Positions 42,521 through 51,915 of a stretch of DNA of 64,000 nt are shown in pieces. Every line of letters starts with the position of its first letter. The first letter of the stretch is position 1. The DNA lies in NCBI RefSeq assembly GCF_040564635.1, contig NZ_CP159837.1, forward strand, positions 3,397,001 through 3,461,000. The letters are read 5' to 3'. The DNA is from Planktothricoides raciborskii GIHE-MW2. GTDB taxonomy: Bacteria; Cyanobacteriota; Cyanobacteriia; Cyanobacteriales; Laspinemataceae. A program made the translations under genes and the position numbers. The notes beneath the pieces are model-generated. The model did no database searches and was not told where the DNA came from. It was given only the letters and a program-made list of their open reading frames with translations.

Positions 42521-43636
42521 TTGAACGGATTGCATCAAACGATTGTAGTGAAAATTGGCACCTCTAGTCTGACTACGGATAGCGGTCACCTGGCGATCGC
42601 TACCATTGCCAGTTTGGTCGATACTTTAAGCGCTTTACGTCGGCAGGGACACCGGGTGATTTTAGTCTCTTCTGGGGCCGTGGGCATTGGTTGTGCCCGC
42701 TTGGGTCTGCGGGAAAGACCGAAAACCATTGTCGGCAAACAAGCGATCGCTGCGGTGGGACAAGGGCGACTGATGCGAGTTTATGATGATTTGTTCACAT
42801 TGCAACAACAGGCGATCGCGCAAATTCTCCTCACCCGTAACGACCTGGTACAACGGCGCCGCTATCTCAACGCTTCCAATACCCTCAAAGAACTGCTGCG
42901 TCTCGAAGTCATTCCCGTGGTCAACGAAAATGACACCGTAGCCGTTGAAGAACTCAAATTTGGCGACAATGACACCCTTTCCGCAATGGTCGCCAGTTTA
43001 GTTGAAGCCGATTGGCTATTTTTATTGACCGATGTAGATCAACTCTACTCCGCAGACCCGCGCAGCAACCCCAACGCCCAACCGATCTCCCTGGTGCAAA
43101 GTCTCGACGAACTCAAAGAATTACAAGTGGAAACTGGGGGGGCTGGGAGTAACTGGGGCACGGGCGGTATGGCCACGAAAATTCAAGCCGCCCGCATTGC
43201 CACCAGTGCTGGAGTCCGCACCGTGATTATGTCCTCTGCGGTTCCCGGCAATATCTCCAAAGTCTTAGCCGGAGAAAGCATTGGCACTCAATTTGCCCCC
43301 CAACTGCATACCAATAATGCTCGCAAACGCTGGATTGCTTATGGATTAATTCCCAATGGCAAATTGTATTTAGATTCCGGGGCAATTAAAGCAATTTGCG
43401 ATCGCGGTAAATCTTTGTTAGCCGCTGGAATTACTCAAATTGAAGGAGATTTTCAAGCATCCGATGCTGTGGTACTATGTGAAGCAGAAGGAAAAGAAGT
43501 CGCCAGAGGACTGGTTAACTATAGTAGTGTTGAACTCCAAAAAATTCGGGGCTGTAAATCAGAAGCAATTCCGGAGATTTTAGGGTATGTGGGTGCAGAA
43601 ACCATCATTCACCGCGATAACTTAGTCTTGATTTAA
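42521..43636 (+). CDS. proB: Glutamate 5-kinase
   Basis: First enzyme of proline synthesis, phosphorylating glutamate with ATP. An amino-acid kinase domain ([54 protein letters not shown]) is followed by a PUA domain (about 270-365). The start is TTG at 42521 behind AAGGAG (42506-42511); a TTG at 42497 lies upstream of that box. The gene follows the giant kinase by 55 bases and may be read through from it. No proA is seen here. Confidence 0.92.
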   Translation: MNGLHQTIVVKIGTSSLTTDSGHLAIATIASLVDTLSALRRQGHRVILVSSGAVGIGCARLGLRERPKTIVGKQAIAAVGQGRLMRVYDDLFTLQQQAIAQILLTRNDLVQRRRYLNASNTLKELLRLEVIPVVNENDTVAVEELKFGDNDTLSAMVASLVEADWLFLLTDVDQLYSADPRSNPNAQPISLVQSLDELKELQVETGGAGSNWGTGGMATKIQAARIATSAGVRTVIMSSAVPGNISKVLAGESIGTQFAPQLHTNNARKRWIAYGLIPNGKLYLDSGAIKAICDRGKSLLAAGITQIEGDFQASDAVVLCEAEGKEVARGLVNYSSVELQKIRGCKSEAIPEILGYVGAETIIHRDNLVLI

Positions 43637-43711
43637 CTTTCCCTCCAATCGACCAATCACGGGTAATTCTTCCTCGTGGCAATCAGGATCCGCATGGGTC
43701 GGCGGTGATTA

Positions 43712-43759
43712 GCTAAAATGGCGCTATTTTTTTGGCGAGAAATAGCCGCTATTTTAGGG
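43712..43759. repeat. Inverted repeat between proB and the response-regulator gene
   Basis: CTAAAATGGCGCTATTT pairs imperfectly with AAATAGCCGCTATTTTAG across about 12 bases. It could be the proB terminator, but no U tract follows. Confidence 0.45.
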
Positions 43760-43806
43760 TAAATATCCCTAAATATTTCATTAGATTGCCGAGGAAATAA
43801 CCGCTT

Positions 43807-45000
43807 ATGATCCGCCAAAATCCGCCGAACCAACCGCCGTCCAGCCAAGCATCAGATGCGGCGAAATCCAAAGGAAAAGTTTTGATTGTTGACGATATCC
43901 CCAGCTGCTTACGCCTCTTGTCCCAAATGTTGCAAGATCGTGGCTATGAAGTGATCAATGCCCTAAGTGGGAAAATTGCTTTAAATCAAGTAAAATTAGC
44001 CATGCCCGATGTAATTTTGCTGGATATTATTATGCCAGAAATATCCGGATATGAAGTCTGTCAGCGACTCAAATCTAATCCCAAGACAGCCGATATTCCC
44101 ATTATTTTCTTGACGGCGTCTACGGATTTACCAGAAAAAATTCAGGCATTTAAAGTCGGAGGCGATGATTATGTCACTAAGCCTTTTTACATTCAAGAGG
44201 TGCTTTTACGGATTGAACATCAACTCACCCTGAAGCAGCAGCAAAAACAACTAAATTATCTGAATCAACAATTGCGCCAATCTAATGAAGAATTAGCCGA
44301 ATTTTCATTATTTTTATATCACGAATTGCAATCGCCTTTACAAACCATAATTGGTTTTATGGGATTAGTTTCAGCCCAATCTGAATGCTTTGATAATACA
44401 ACTAAAAAATATCTCAACTATATTGCCCAAGCCAGCGAGCAGATGCATGATTTTATTTCATATTTGCTGACTTATTCCAGAATTGAAAATATTAAACCAG
44501 AATTAGAAATGGTTGACTGTCAAGCGGCGATCGCCCAAGTTTTACATAATTTACAGGGGGCGATCACCGAAACTGGTGCAGTAATTTGTATTGGTTCTAA
44601 CCCAGGGTCAAGTCAAAGTCAGTCCACTATTTTGCCCAAGGTTATGGGCAATGCTGTGCAACTGGAACAAGTATTTCAAAACTTAATTGAAAATGCCATT
44701 AAATTTGCCCGCCCCAACATTCCGCCGCAAATCCAAATAACCTGCCAACCGGATTCCAATGGTGAATTAATATTTTCTATCCATGACAATGGTATTGGCA
44801 TCGATCCAGCCAATTTTGACCGAATTTTTCAAGTATTTCAACGAATAGAAACGGTGAAAAATTATCCCGGTACAGGTCTGGGTCTTTCTATTTGTAAAAA
44901 AATTATCGAGCGGCATGGCGGGAAAATTTGGGTAGAATCAGAATTAGGCTGTGGCAGTACCTTTTATTTTACCCTCCCGGCTTCATCAAACTCCAGTTAA
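43807..45000 (+). CDS. Receiver-first hybrid histidine kinase
   Basis: A 397-residue protein with an N-terminal REC domain (about 23-140; acidic pair in LIVDD, phospho-acceptor Asp73 in VILLDIIMPE, Thr in FLTAST, Lys125 in VTKPF), a coiled linker (140-165), a HisKA-like domain with His172 (LYHELQSPLQ) and a HATPase (HDNGIGIDPANFDRIFQ, GTGLGLSICKKI). The order is common in cyanobacterial and phytochrome-linked pathways, where the protein is phosphorylated by another kinase. No membrane helix is seen. Confidence 0.88.
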   Translation: MIRQNPPNQPPSSQASDAAKSKGKVLIVDDIPSCLRLLSQMLQDRGYEVINALSGKIALNQVKLAMPDVILLDIIMPEISGYEVCQRLKSNPKTADIPIIFLTASTDLPEKIQAFKVGGDDYVTKPFYIQEVLLRIEHQLTLKQQQKQLNYLNQQLRQSNEELAEFSLFLYHELQSPLQTIIGFMGLVSAQSECFDNTTKKYLNYIAQASEQMHDFISYLLTYSRIENIKPELEMVDCQAAIAQVLHNLQGAITETGAVICIGSNPGSSQSQSTILPKVMGNAVQLEQVFQNLIENAIKFARPNIPPQIQITCQPDSNGELIFSIHDNGIGIDPANFDRIFQVFQRIETVKNYPGTGLGLSICKKIIERHGGKIWVESELGCGSTFYFTLPASSNSS

Positions 45001-45031
45001 ATATTTAAAATTTTAGTTTACTCCGCGATCC

Positions 45032-45154
45032 GGCGGGGATTAAAATCCCCGCCTCATAGCGCAAGTCGGTTAAAACCGACTAATCATGCTTGTATTTATG
45101 GTAATTTCAGTCGGTTTTAACCGACTGTAGGGGTCAACGGCCGTTGACCCCTAC
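45032..45154. repeat. Cluster of four palindromes
   Basis: GGCGGGGATT..AATCCCCGCC at 45032-45053; AGTCGGTT..AACCGACT at 45064-45081 and again, inverted, at 45109-45126; and a perfect 28-bp GTAGGGGTCAACGG palindrome at 45127-45154. They fill the gap before the pseudouridine synthase gene. Confidence 0.9.
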
Positions 45155-45250
45155 AGGCGGGAAGACGATTCCCAGGCGGGGTTAATGTGGTTTATTCATC
45201 TAAAAACCGCTGTAAGAATAGCTGATACTGAAAGGAGACAGTTAAAAACC

Positions 45251-46198
45251 TTGACCAATTCTGAGTTAGAAATTTATCTAGAAGTGCCCCATGATGCTAC
45301 CAGCGATCGCCTGGATATTTGGGTATCGGAACAACTACCGGATATCTCCCGGAACCGCGTACAAAAAATTATTCAAGACGGTGGTGTGCGGGTGAATGGA
45401 GAGGTCTGTCAGTTAAAAAAAAGCCAACTTAAACCGGGCGATCGCCTAGCCATTACCATTCCCCCAGCGCAACCCTTAGAATTAGCGTCCGAGGAAATTC
45501 CCCTGGACATTCTTTATGAAGACGATCACTTATTAATTATTAATAAACCAGCAGGCATGGTGGTGCATCCAGCCCCCGGTCATCACGGAGGCACCCTAGT
45601 CAATGCCTTACTTGCCCATTGTCCCGATTCTTTAGCCGGAATTGGGGGAGTCCAACGTCCGGGGATTGTGCATCGTTTGGACAAAGAAACTACTGGCGCG
45701 ATCGCGATCGCCAAAACCGACCAGGCCCATATTCACCTGCAAGGACAAATTCAAGCCAAAACTGCCCGTCGGGAATACTTGGGCGTCGTCTACGGCACCC
45801 CCCGCGAAGCAAGTGGCACCATTAATTTACCCATTGGTCGTCATCCCATCGATCGCAAAAAACAGGCGATCGTCCCCGTCGAAAAAGGTGGTCGAGTCGC
45901 CATCACCCACTGGCAAATCCAAGAACGTCTGGGCAACTACACCCTCATCCATTTTCAACTGGAAACCGGACGCACCCATCAAATCCGGGTGCATAGCGCC
46001 CATATTGGGCATCCCATTGTTGGCGATACCATCTATGGCAAAGGGCGATCGGTTGGCGTCAACCTCCCCGGTCAAGCTTTACACGCATGGCGACTCACCT
46101 TGCAACATCCCATTACCGGAGAAGCGATCGAAGTCTGTGCCCCCTTGCCAAAACCCTTCCAAACCCTGCTGCAAGTCCTCCGCAACAGACAACCATAA
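45251..46198 (+). CDS. RluD-type 23S rRNA pseudouridine synthase
   Basis: About 315 residues. An S4 RNA-binding domain (about 20-75: DRLDIWVSEQLPDISRNRVQ) is followed by an RluA/C/D-family catalytic domain with the active Asp in RPGIVHRLDKETTG and RTHQIRVHSAHIGHPIVGD. It probably modifies uridines of 23S rRNA. The start is uncertain: TTG at 45251 lies after an AAAGGAGA box, while an in-frame ATG at 45185 borders the repeat cluster and would add 22 atypical residues. RluA and RluC types cannot be excluded. Confidence 0.85.
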   Translation: MTNSELEIYLEVPHDATSDRLDIWVSEQLPDISRNRVQKIIQDGGVRVNGEVCQLKKSQLKPGDRLAITIPPAQPLELASEEIPLDILYEDDHLLIINKPAGMVVHPAPGHHGGTLVNALLAHCPDSLAGIGGVQRPGIVHRLDKETTGAIAIAKTDQAHIHLQGQIQAKTARREYLGVVYGTPREASGTINLPIGRHPIDRKKQAIVPVEKGGRVAITHWQIQERLGNYTLIHFQLETGRTHQIRVHSAHIGHPIVGDTIYGKGRSVGVNLPGQALHAWRLTLQHPITGEAIEVCAPLPKPFQTLLQVLRNRQP

Positions 46199-46228
46199 AA
46201 ATCAGAAACCTGGGATCAAAAAATATCC

Positions 46229-46300
46229 GTAAGGGCGAAGCATTTTGGTCAAAATTTGGGCATTTTTCCCAGCATTGTGGCCAAAATGCTTCGCCCCTAC
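46229..46300. repeat. Long hairpin with 20-bp arms
   Basis: Arms 46229-46248 and 46281-46300 (GTAAGGGCGAAGC... / ...GCTTCGCCCCTAC) differ at one base and enclose 32 bases. It lies between two convergent genes. Direct copies of ATCAGRAACCWGGGATCAAA flank it (from about 46201 and 46342). Confidence 0.85.
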
Positions 46301-46432
46301 AGGGGTAAATTATTCAGCAGAAAAACCCGACAAACATAAAAATCAGGAACCAGGGATCAAAAATTGAGAGATTCCTCCCAATTCCTCAGCCCTCGTTCCT
46401 GATTGATCGGTAATAATTAGCGTAAAAATCGC

Positions 46433-47188
46433 TTACTTACGAGGCACCAACGCCAAGTAATTCATATTGCTGGTGGACACTCTTGGGGTAGTGACTTCCC
46501 GTGGAGCCACTTCGCGAGCCATACCGAGATACAAGGAGGGATTTCCAGCTTTCGGCTGCTGTTCTTGGGGGATAAACCGACGCACCACGTTTTGCCAAAC
46601 GATTTGGGGGAAACCCAGTTGTCCGCGATGGTATTCGCCATAGCGAGGAGTATCGAGGTTAAAGGGAGTTTCACCAGTAGCACGTTGTGGCAAAATCCGC
46701 CGCCGTTGGTAAGGCACCGTATCAAAGCCAAAGTTACTCAGGTATTCATCGCTACCCAGCAAAGCATCCACAAATCCTTGAATGCCTTTTTGGGCTACCA
46801 CGATCGACCACGCGATTTTCTCGCGCTCATTGTAAACATCGCGACCCAAAACCCGCTGCACACAGATTTGGACAAAGCGATAGTTGCTATTGGTTTCATA
46901 GTTCAGCCGACGGAAAGAATCCGACAACAGCAGGCCACGAATGAAATCGCGCACTGTAATCTGACAATTTCTTAGCTGAGATTCCAGGAATTTTTGACGA
47001 GTAGTCGATAAAATTTGGTGTTCGCTGAAAATTTGGCGATAAGCTGCCCAAATCAACTCATCCATTTCAGTAGAACTGGGAGTATTTTCAGTGGTATAGA
47101 TCATGGGTTGCTCTTCACTGGCAACCTCATATCCCACAACCCGCTGATTTTGGGATGTGTAGGAATACTCTAGCAAAGGAAGTGACAC
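46433..47188 (-). CDS. cpcG: Phycobilisome rod-core linker polypeptide CpcG
   Basis: A 251-residue linker that joins phycocyanin rods to the allophycocyanin core. The GTG at 47188 has GGAGAG upstream and gives the family opening [21 protein letters not shown]. The pfam00427 linker domain (about 45-180) contains [17 protein letters not shown] and [18 protein letters not shown]. The C-terminal tail (about 190-251) has no strongly hydrophobic helix, as in the CpcG1 type that binds the core rather than the CpcG2/CpcL membrane type. It stands apart from other phycobilisome genes here. Confidence 0.92.
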   Translation of the reverse strand: MSLPLLEYSYTSQNQRVVGYEVASEEQPMIYTTENTPSSTEMDELIWAAYRQIFSEHQILSTTRQKFLESQLRNCQITVRDFIRGLLLSDSFRRLNYETNSNYRFVQICVQRVLGRDVYNEREKIAWSIVVAQKGIQGFVDALLGSDEYLSNFGFDTVPYQRRRILPQRATGETPFNLDTPRYGEYHRGQLGFPQIVWQNVVRRFIPQEQQPKAGNPSLYLGMAREVAPREVTTPRVSTSNMNYLALVPRK

Positions 47189-47614
47189 GTCAGACTCTCC
47201 GTTATATCAAGTATGTTATCCGTATATTATCCGTTGTTGGCGATCGCCTACAGTCTTCGTCGAGAAATTCAAGAAATGACTAAGCTTAAGTTGCCAACCC
47301 AGTAATCTTACTTTCTCAGTAATCTGCTTGATAACTCTCACAAATGTCTTCTTGATTTTTGCCGAAGATGAGGGTCTACCTGGATAAATAAACAACCGTC
47401 ATCAATAAGATTAGGGGATTTCAGTCCTCAGCGCGTCATTTTTCTTAGCAAATGCAACAATCTGTAATATTTCTTTCAGTTTTCTGCCCCTCCTGGGTGT
47501 GGGGCCGCCATCGGTGTGGGGAGCGGCGGTTCGGCCCTTCGGCTGCGCTCAGGACAGGCTTCGCTCACCGACCGGGGGAGCGGGGGAAAGTGAAAAGTTA
47601 TGTATTGAAAAGTT

Positions 47615-47642
47615 GTAGGGGCGAATGGCCATTCGCCCCTAC
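47615..47642. repeat. 28-bp palindrome GTAGGGGCGAATGG type
   Basis: Identical to the palindrome at 19198-19225 and one base different from 56048-56075. Pairing extends two bases on each side (47613-47644). Confidence 0.9.
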
Positions 47643-47660
47643 AAGTTAAAAGAAATATCA

Positions 47661-47723
47661 ATATTCACTATTCAATATTCACTATTCACTATTTACTATT
47701 TACTATTCACTATTCACTCTTCA
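47661..47723. repeat. Heptamer tandem repeat CTATTCA, nine units
   Basis: Nine consecutive heptads (CTATTCA, ATATTCA, CTATTTA, CTCTTCA variants). The reverse-complement heptad TGAATAG recurs at about 55995-56022. Confidence 0.9.
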
Positions 47724-48087
47724 CTACACCCTACACCCCGAAGGGGCGGATGAAAATATATCACGAGTCACGAATACAAAATAAGCAATTGTTTGAAGTA
47801 GTATAAATAATTTTCTATAGATTAAAGGGCAGCCTCCCAGAAAAACTAATATTCGCAATTGCTCTATATATTCTTTTAATATGGTATATAACTTTATAAA
47901 GATTAAGTCGTCACAGGGGTATAATCCAAGTGGGGAAGTTCTTGTTTAAAAATAATCAACCCAAGACCATTGACAGAACTTGCAGCCGACCGTTTCCCTG
48001 ACCCCTGGCAAAATGTAAACATTTATAACAAGCCTAGCCCTGCTAGTGAGAATCTGTTATATCTAAGAAATAGATCTGACTATTGCA

Positions 48088-48100
48088 AATAATTTTTATT
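48088..48100. promoter_or_regulatory. Possible Fur-like site upstream of feoA
   Basis: AATAA TTT TTATT, an AT-rich inverted repeat 385 bases upstream of feoA. Short and far from the start, so only a weak candidate for iron control of feoAB. Confidence 0.2.
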
Positions 48101-48484
48101 AAGTCCGGCAAGATATTTAATTAAATAAAAGCGCGTCAAGCGAAGCTATCGTGTCAGCGAATCGCCCATCTATCCCCTTCAAACAATGAAATCAACCCAA
48201 AACCCTAAAATTAATCCACACCAATGGCGACGCAGCAATATGAATCTGGGGAATGAATTGGACTGCAAGTACAGCAGCCTTTCCTGAGTCTGTCCTGAAT
48301 AAACATCATCGCCCTCGGTGCGACAAACTGCTGATGAGTGGGTGAGATGAGTAAGTGACTAAAAATTTAGCAATTTAAATGTATGCATCATCTAGCCGCG
48401 AAGCTGGAAAACCTAGAATTGAATAAGTTTTGACTGCGATCGTTCTGAATACCTAACGACTAAAAGAGAAGAGGGAATCTTTGT

Positions 48485-49318
48485 ATGAGTTTATTGACAA
48501 TTATTATGAATAACCGACTCTGGAAGTGGCTCAGTCTAAATCCGGTGAGTCAGCCGTCGCCAAAGAACCAGCCAGAAAAGACTTGGGGGTTTACGTTTTA
48601 TGGGGAAACCCCGCATGGGTTAAAAGATTCCCTGAAGAATTTGAATTGCGAGAACTCCAGCGAGTCGTTTTCCCTGGATCGGTTACAGCAAGAGTCAAAC
48701 CAAGATATAGAAAAGGGTTTGGCCTTTTTTCCTCTGGCGATGTTGCATCCGCAACGCTACGCGATGTTGCATCCGCAACGCTGCGCGATCGCACATCCAG
48801 GCGATCGCCTATTGATTGTGCAAATCAACGGATCCCCGGAAACCGAACACAACCTGATGGATATGGGATTATGTCTGGGCAAGGAAATTCAGTTGGTCAG
48901 CGTGACGGATACGGGTTCGGTGATTGTGGCATTAGGCGGTCGCTCCCTTGGTCTTGGGGCAACTCAAGCGCAGCAAATTATGGTGACAAAGGTAATTTTA
49001 ATGAATTCCCAACCCACGAAAATCGAACGCACTCAAGTCAAACCCTCTGACTTGCAAAACCAAAAACCATCGTCAATCAAAAATATCTGCTTGGGAGACT
49101 TGACCCAAGGTGCCAAAGGACGGGTTTTAGGCTACCAAGAAGTTACTCGTGGCTATAAAGGCAAATTGTTAGCAATGGGTCTGACTCCGGGGACAGAATT
49201 TGCGATTACCCGCTATGCACCCCTGGGCGACCCTGTAGAAATTCGCGTCCGTGGTTTTAGCCTGAGTTTGCGTCAATCGGAAGCGGCAGCCCTACTGGTC
49301 GAGGAGGTCTGCGAGTGA
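48485..49318 (+). CDS. feoA: FeoA-type protein with two FeoA domains
   Basis: A 277-residue protein, far longer than ordinary FeoA (about 75-85). Two SH3-like FeoA domains are seen: about 103-170 (HPGDRLLIVQINGSPETEHNL, MGLCLGKEIQLVS, VALGGRSLGLG) and about 203-277 (GAKGRVLGYQ, LLAMGLTPGTEFAI, DPVEIRVRGFSLSLR). The first 80 residues are unlike FeoA. Just before the first domain, a 24-bp DNA repeat adds tandem MLHPQRYA/MLHPQRCA. The stop overlaps the feoB start (GTGA), so it is the first gene of a ferrous iron uptake operon. Confidence 0.85.
   Translation: MSLLTIIMNNRLWKWLSLNPVSQPSPKNQPEKTWGFTFYGETPHGLKDSLKNLNCENSSESFSLDRLQQESNQDIEKGLAFFPLAMLHPQRYAMLHPQRCAIAHPGDRLLIVQINGSPETEHNLMDMGLCLGKEIQLVSVTDTGSVIVALGGRSLGLGATQAQQIMVTKVILMNSQPTKIERTQVKPSDLQNQKPSSIKNICLGDLTQGAKGRVLGYQEVTRGYKGKLLAMGLTPGTEFAITRYAPLGDPVEIRVRGFSLSLRQSEAAALLVEEVCE
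48737..48784 (+). repeat. 24-bp tandem repeat inside feoA coding sequence
   Basis: Two adjacent 24-bp units with one difference, each holding GTTGCATCCGCAAC (a GTTGC/GCAAC inverted repeat) and followed by a HIP1 site. The length keeps the frame. Confidence 0.9.
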
Positions 49319-51720
49319 ATCAGCGATCGACTGCCTCAACCACAAACGATCGAACTCGGTCAACGATACAGGGGACGCAGACTGCGATTATTGGCATCGT
49401 GGGCAACCCCAACTGCGGCAAAACTTGCTTATTTAATGCCTTAACCGGGGCAAACCAACGGGTCGGCAACTGGCCCGGTGTCACCGTTGAGCGCAAAGAA
49501 GGGGAATATGTCTACAACGGCACCAAAATCACTCTGGTTGATCTGCCCGGAGTCTATTCTCTGGATGCGGAAGATGGAGAAACTGGGCTCGATGAGTTGG
49601 TAGCGCGAGATTATCTGCTATCCGCAGAGGCGAATTTAATTGTCAATATTATTGATGCTTCTAACTTAGAGCGCAATCTCTACCTGACCACGCAGATTAT
49701 GGAAATGGGCGTGCCGATTATCCTGGCTTTGAATATGATGGATTTGGCCCGCGACCAGGGATTGCGAATTGATGTGGATGCGTTGGCCGATCGCCTAGGC
49801 TGTCCGGTAATTCCCATCAGCGCTATCCGCAAGGAAGGACTGCCCCAGTTGCTCGAAGCCATGTCTCAAGGGTTGCAACAGCCGCCCCGCCCCAAGTCTT
49901 ATGTGGCTTATCCCCCAGTGATGGAAGAGGCGATCGCTGCTGTGGTGGCTTTACTTCAGGAAAAAAACCCGGATGCGGCGATCGATCGCCGCTGGAAAGC
50001 GGTTCAACTCCTGGAATATGAAGATCGCGTCGCCCCGGAAATCCAAAGCCCAGAATTAGATCGCATCGTAGTCAAGCACCGCCGAAAAATTCATCAGGTC
50101 TTAAGTGAAGACATCGATATTATTGTGGCGGATAGTCGCTATGGCAGTATTCATAAATTGCTGCAAGGGGCTGCGGAAAGAGAGGGAGAAGTCAGCGTCA
50201 AGCTATCGGACAAAATCGATCGCATCCTCCTCAACCGTTGGCTGGGAATTCCCATCTTTGCCTTCATCATGTATCTGATGTTTCTCATCAGCATCAATCT
50301 CAGCAGCGTATTTATTGACTTTTTCGATATCTTAGCCCAAACCATATTTGTGGATGGTTTCGGACATCTCCTGAGAACCGTTGGCACTCCCGAATGGTTA
50401 GTGGTCTTGCTGGCAGACGGCGCCGGAGGTGGGGTGCAAACCGTGGCCACCTTTATCCCTGTCATCGGCTTAATGTTCTTATGTCTTTCGTTTTTGGAAG
50501 ACTCTGGCTATATGGCGCGGGCTGCTTTTATGATGGATCGACTGATGCGGATGATTGGTCTGCCCGGAAAGTCCTTTGTCGCCATGATTGTCGGCTTTGG
50601 TTGCAATGTCCCCGCGCTGATGTCTACCCGGACATTGGAACATCCGCGCGATCGGCTAATGAGCATTGTAATGACCCCGTTTATGTCCTGTACTGCCCGG
50701 TTGCCAGTTTATGCCATCTTTGCCGCCGCCTTTTTTCCCATTGGCGGACAGAATGTAGTCTTTGGTCTTTATTTAATTGGCATTTTGGCCGCCGTATTCA
50801 CGGGTCTGGTGTTGAAAAATACCTTATTGCCCGGAAAACCCACCCCCTTTGTCATGGAGTTGCCCACCTATCATCTGCCCAGCGTCAAAAGTATGTTATT
50901 GCGGACGTGGGATCGCCTCCAAGGGTTTATCATTCGCGCCGGTCAAGTGATTTTATTAATGGTGATGGTCTTGGGGTTGTTAAATTCTGTGGGCACTGAC
51001 GGATCTTTTGGCAATCAAAGTAATTCCAAATCTGTCTTAGTAGCGACTTCTCAAGCTATTACCCCAATATTAAGGCCGATGGGCATTCAGCAAGATAACT
51101 GGCCCGCGACCGTGGGAATTTTTACCGGCATATTTGCCAAAGAAGCCACCGTGGGGACTCTGGACTCGATGTATAGTCAGTTAGCCCAAACCTCACAAAC
51201 CTCACAAACCTCAGAAAGCGGGTTGCTTGAAGAAACCCGGTTTCTATCTAGAATTGGCGAAGCCTTTGCCACCATTCCCGCAAATTTGGCCACAATTCCG
51301 GAGGCATTACTCGACCCTCTGGGACTTTCGGCGGTGGATGACGCCAGTGGTGAGAATACCGCCAATGCTGCATCAGGGTTAGGACGCGGGGCTTTTGGCC
51401 AAATGGCGATGCGCTTTCAGACATCCGCTGCGGCTTTTGCTTATATGCTGTTTATCCTGTTGTACTGTCCTTGTGTGGCAGCAGTGGCCACAGTTTATCG
51501 GGAAACTAACCTCGGTTGGACGATGTTCGTGATTGGATGGACGACGGGACTTGCCTACTGGTCGGCTACGCTATTTTATCAAGTGGCAACTTTTGCCCAA
51601 CATCCGATATCTTCTCTCGCTTGGATTTTGGGATTATTAACCGCAATGGGTGGTACTTTTCTGGTGATGAAAAATGTGCGATCGCGTTCCTCCGCAACAT
51701 CGCGATCGCAGAATAATTAA
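49315..51720 (+). CDS. feoB: Ferrous iron transport protein FeoB
   Basis: An 801-residue polytopic membrane protein that imports Fe2+. The N-terminal G domain has G1 GNPNCGKT, G2 in NWPGVTVERKEG, G3 DLPGVYSL and G4 NMMD. A helical GDI-like domain and the membrane part follow, with two Gate motifs (LSFLEDSGYMARAAFMMD, GFGCNVPALMSTRTL) and a FeoB C-terminal half. The GTG start overlaps feoA. Residues about 624-640 (QTSQTSQTSESGLLEETRF) are a repeat-derived insertion in a loop. An inverted repeat after the stop is a likely terminator. Confidence 0.95.
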   Translation: MNQRSTASTTNDRTRSTIQGTQTAIIGIVGNPNCGKTCLFNALTGANQRVGNWPGVTVERKEGEYVYNGTKITLVDLPGVYSLDAEDGETGLDELVARDYLLSAEANLIVNIIDASNLERNLYLTTQIMEMGVPIILALNMMDLARDQGLRIDVDALADRLGCPVIPISAIRKEGLPQLLEAMSQGLQQPPRPKSYVAYPPVMEEAIAAVVALLQEKNPDAAIDRRWKAVQLLEYEDRVAPEIQSPELDRIVVKHRRKIHQVLSEDIDIIVADSRYGSIHKLLQGAAEREGEVSVKLSDKIDRILLNRWLGIPIFAFIMYLMFLISINLSSVFIDFFDILAQTIFVDGFGHLLRTVGTPEWLVVLLADGAGGGVQTVATFIPVIGLMFLCLSFLEDSGYMARAAFMMDRLMRMIGLPGKSFVAMIVGFGCNVPALMSTRTLEHPRDRLMSIVMTPFMSCTARLPVYAIFAAAFFPIGGQNVVFGLYLIGILAAVFTGLVLKNTLLPGKPTPFVMELPTYHLPSVKSMLLRTWDRLQGFIIRAGQVILLMVMVLGLLNSVGTDGSFGNQSNSKSVLVATSQAITPILRPMGIQQDNWPATVGIFTGIFAKEATVGTLDSMYSQLAQTSQTSQTSESGLLEETRFLSRIGEAFATIPANLATIPEALLDPLGLSAVDDASGENTANAASGLGRGAFGQMAMRFQTSAAAFAYMLFILLYCPCVAAVATVYRETNLGWTMFVIGWTTGLAYWSATLFYQVATFAQHPISSLAWILGLLTAMGGTFLVMKNVRSRSSATSRSQNN
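51219..51239 (+). repeat. AAACCCGGTTTCTT-family inverted repeat inside feoB
   Basis: CGGGTTGCTT / AAGAAACCCG, one mismatch, one-base loop. It is preceded by three copies of a 9-bp unit (CAAACCTCA, about 51187-51213) that encode QTS repeats. It matches the intergenic repeats at 51748, 55533 and 59584. Confidence 0.85.
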
Positions 51721-51747
51721 CCGTTTTGGTCTTCTGGGGTGGGGGTA

Positions 51748-51778
51748 GAAACCCGGTTTCTTGAAGAAACCGGGTTTC
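51748..51778. terminator. Inverted repeat after feoB
   Basis: Perfect 15-bp arms GAAACCCGGTTTCTT / AAGAAACCGGGTTTC with a one-base loop, 28 bases after the feoB stop. It is a member of a dispersed family and a plausible terminator. Confidence 0.6.
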
Positions 51779-51915
51779 TTGCGTCATCTCTATAAACCTG
51801 GTTTTTTGGGTCTTCTTTATGCTCGATTAAATTAAGCGTTACGGCGGCTTGATTCATAAAATATGGGTGAAAATCAGGTTTTTGCCGCCTAACACACCCT
51901 ACGCATTCTCCAACA

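Larger units (their letters stand above)
47189..48484. other. 1.3-kb intergenic region rich in repeats
   Basis: No gene supported. Contents: the cpcG promoter side; a GC-rich stretch with TTCGGCTGCGCTCAGGACAG (about 47540-47559); a 28-bp palindrome (47615-47642); a heptamer array (47661-47723); a Fur-like AATAATTTTTATT (48088-48100); and the feoA leader. The AT-rich part 47760-48160 shows no gene. Confidence 0.5.

Noticed and set aside
47452-47661. Frames of about 60 codons on both strands with Arg/Pro/Glu-rich products
   Set aside because: They translate the TTCGGCTGCGCTCAGGACAG-type repeat and the 28-bp palindrome; no gene features.
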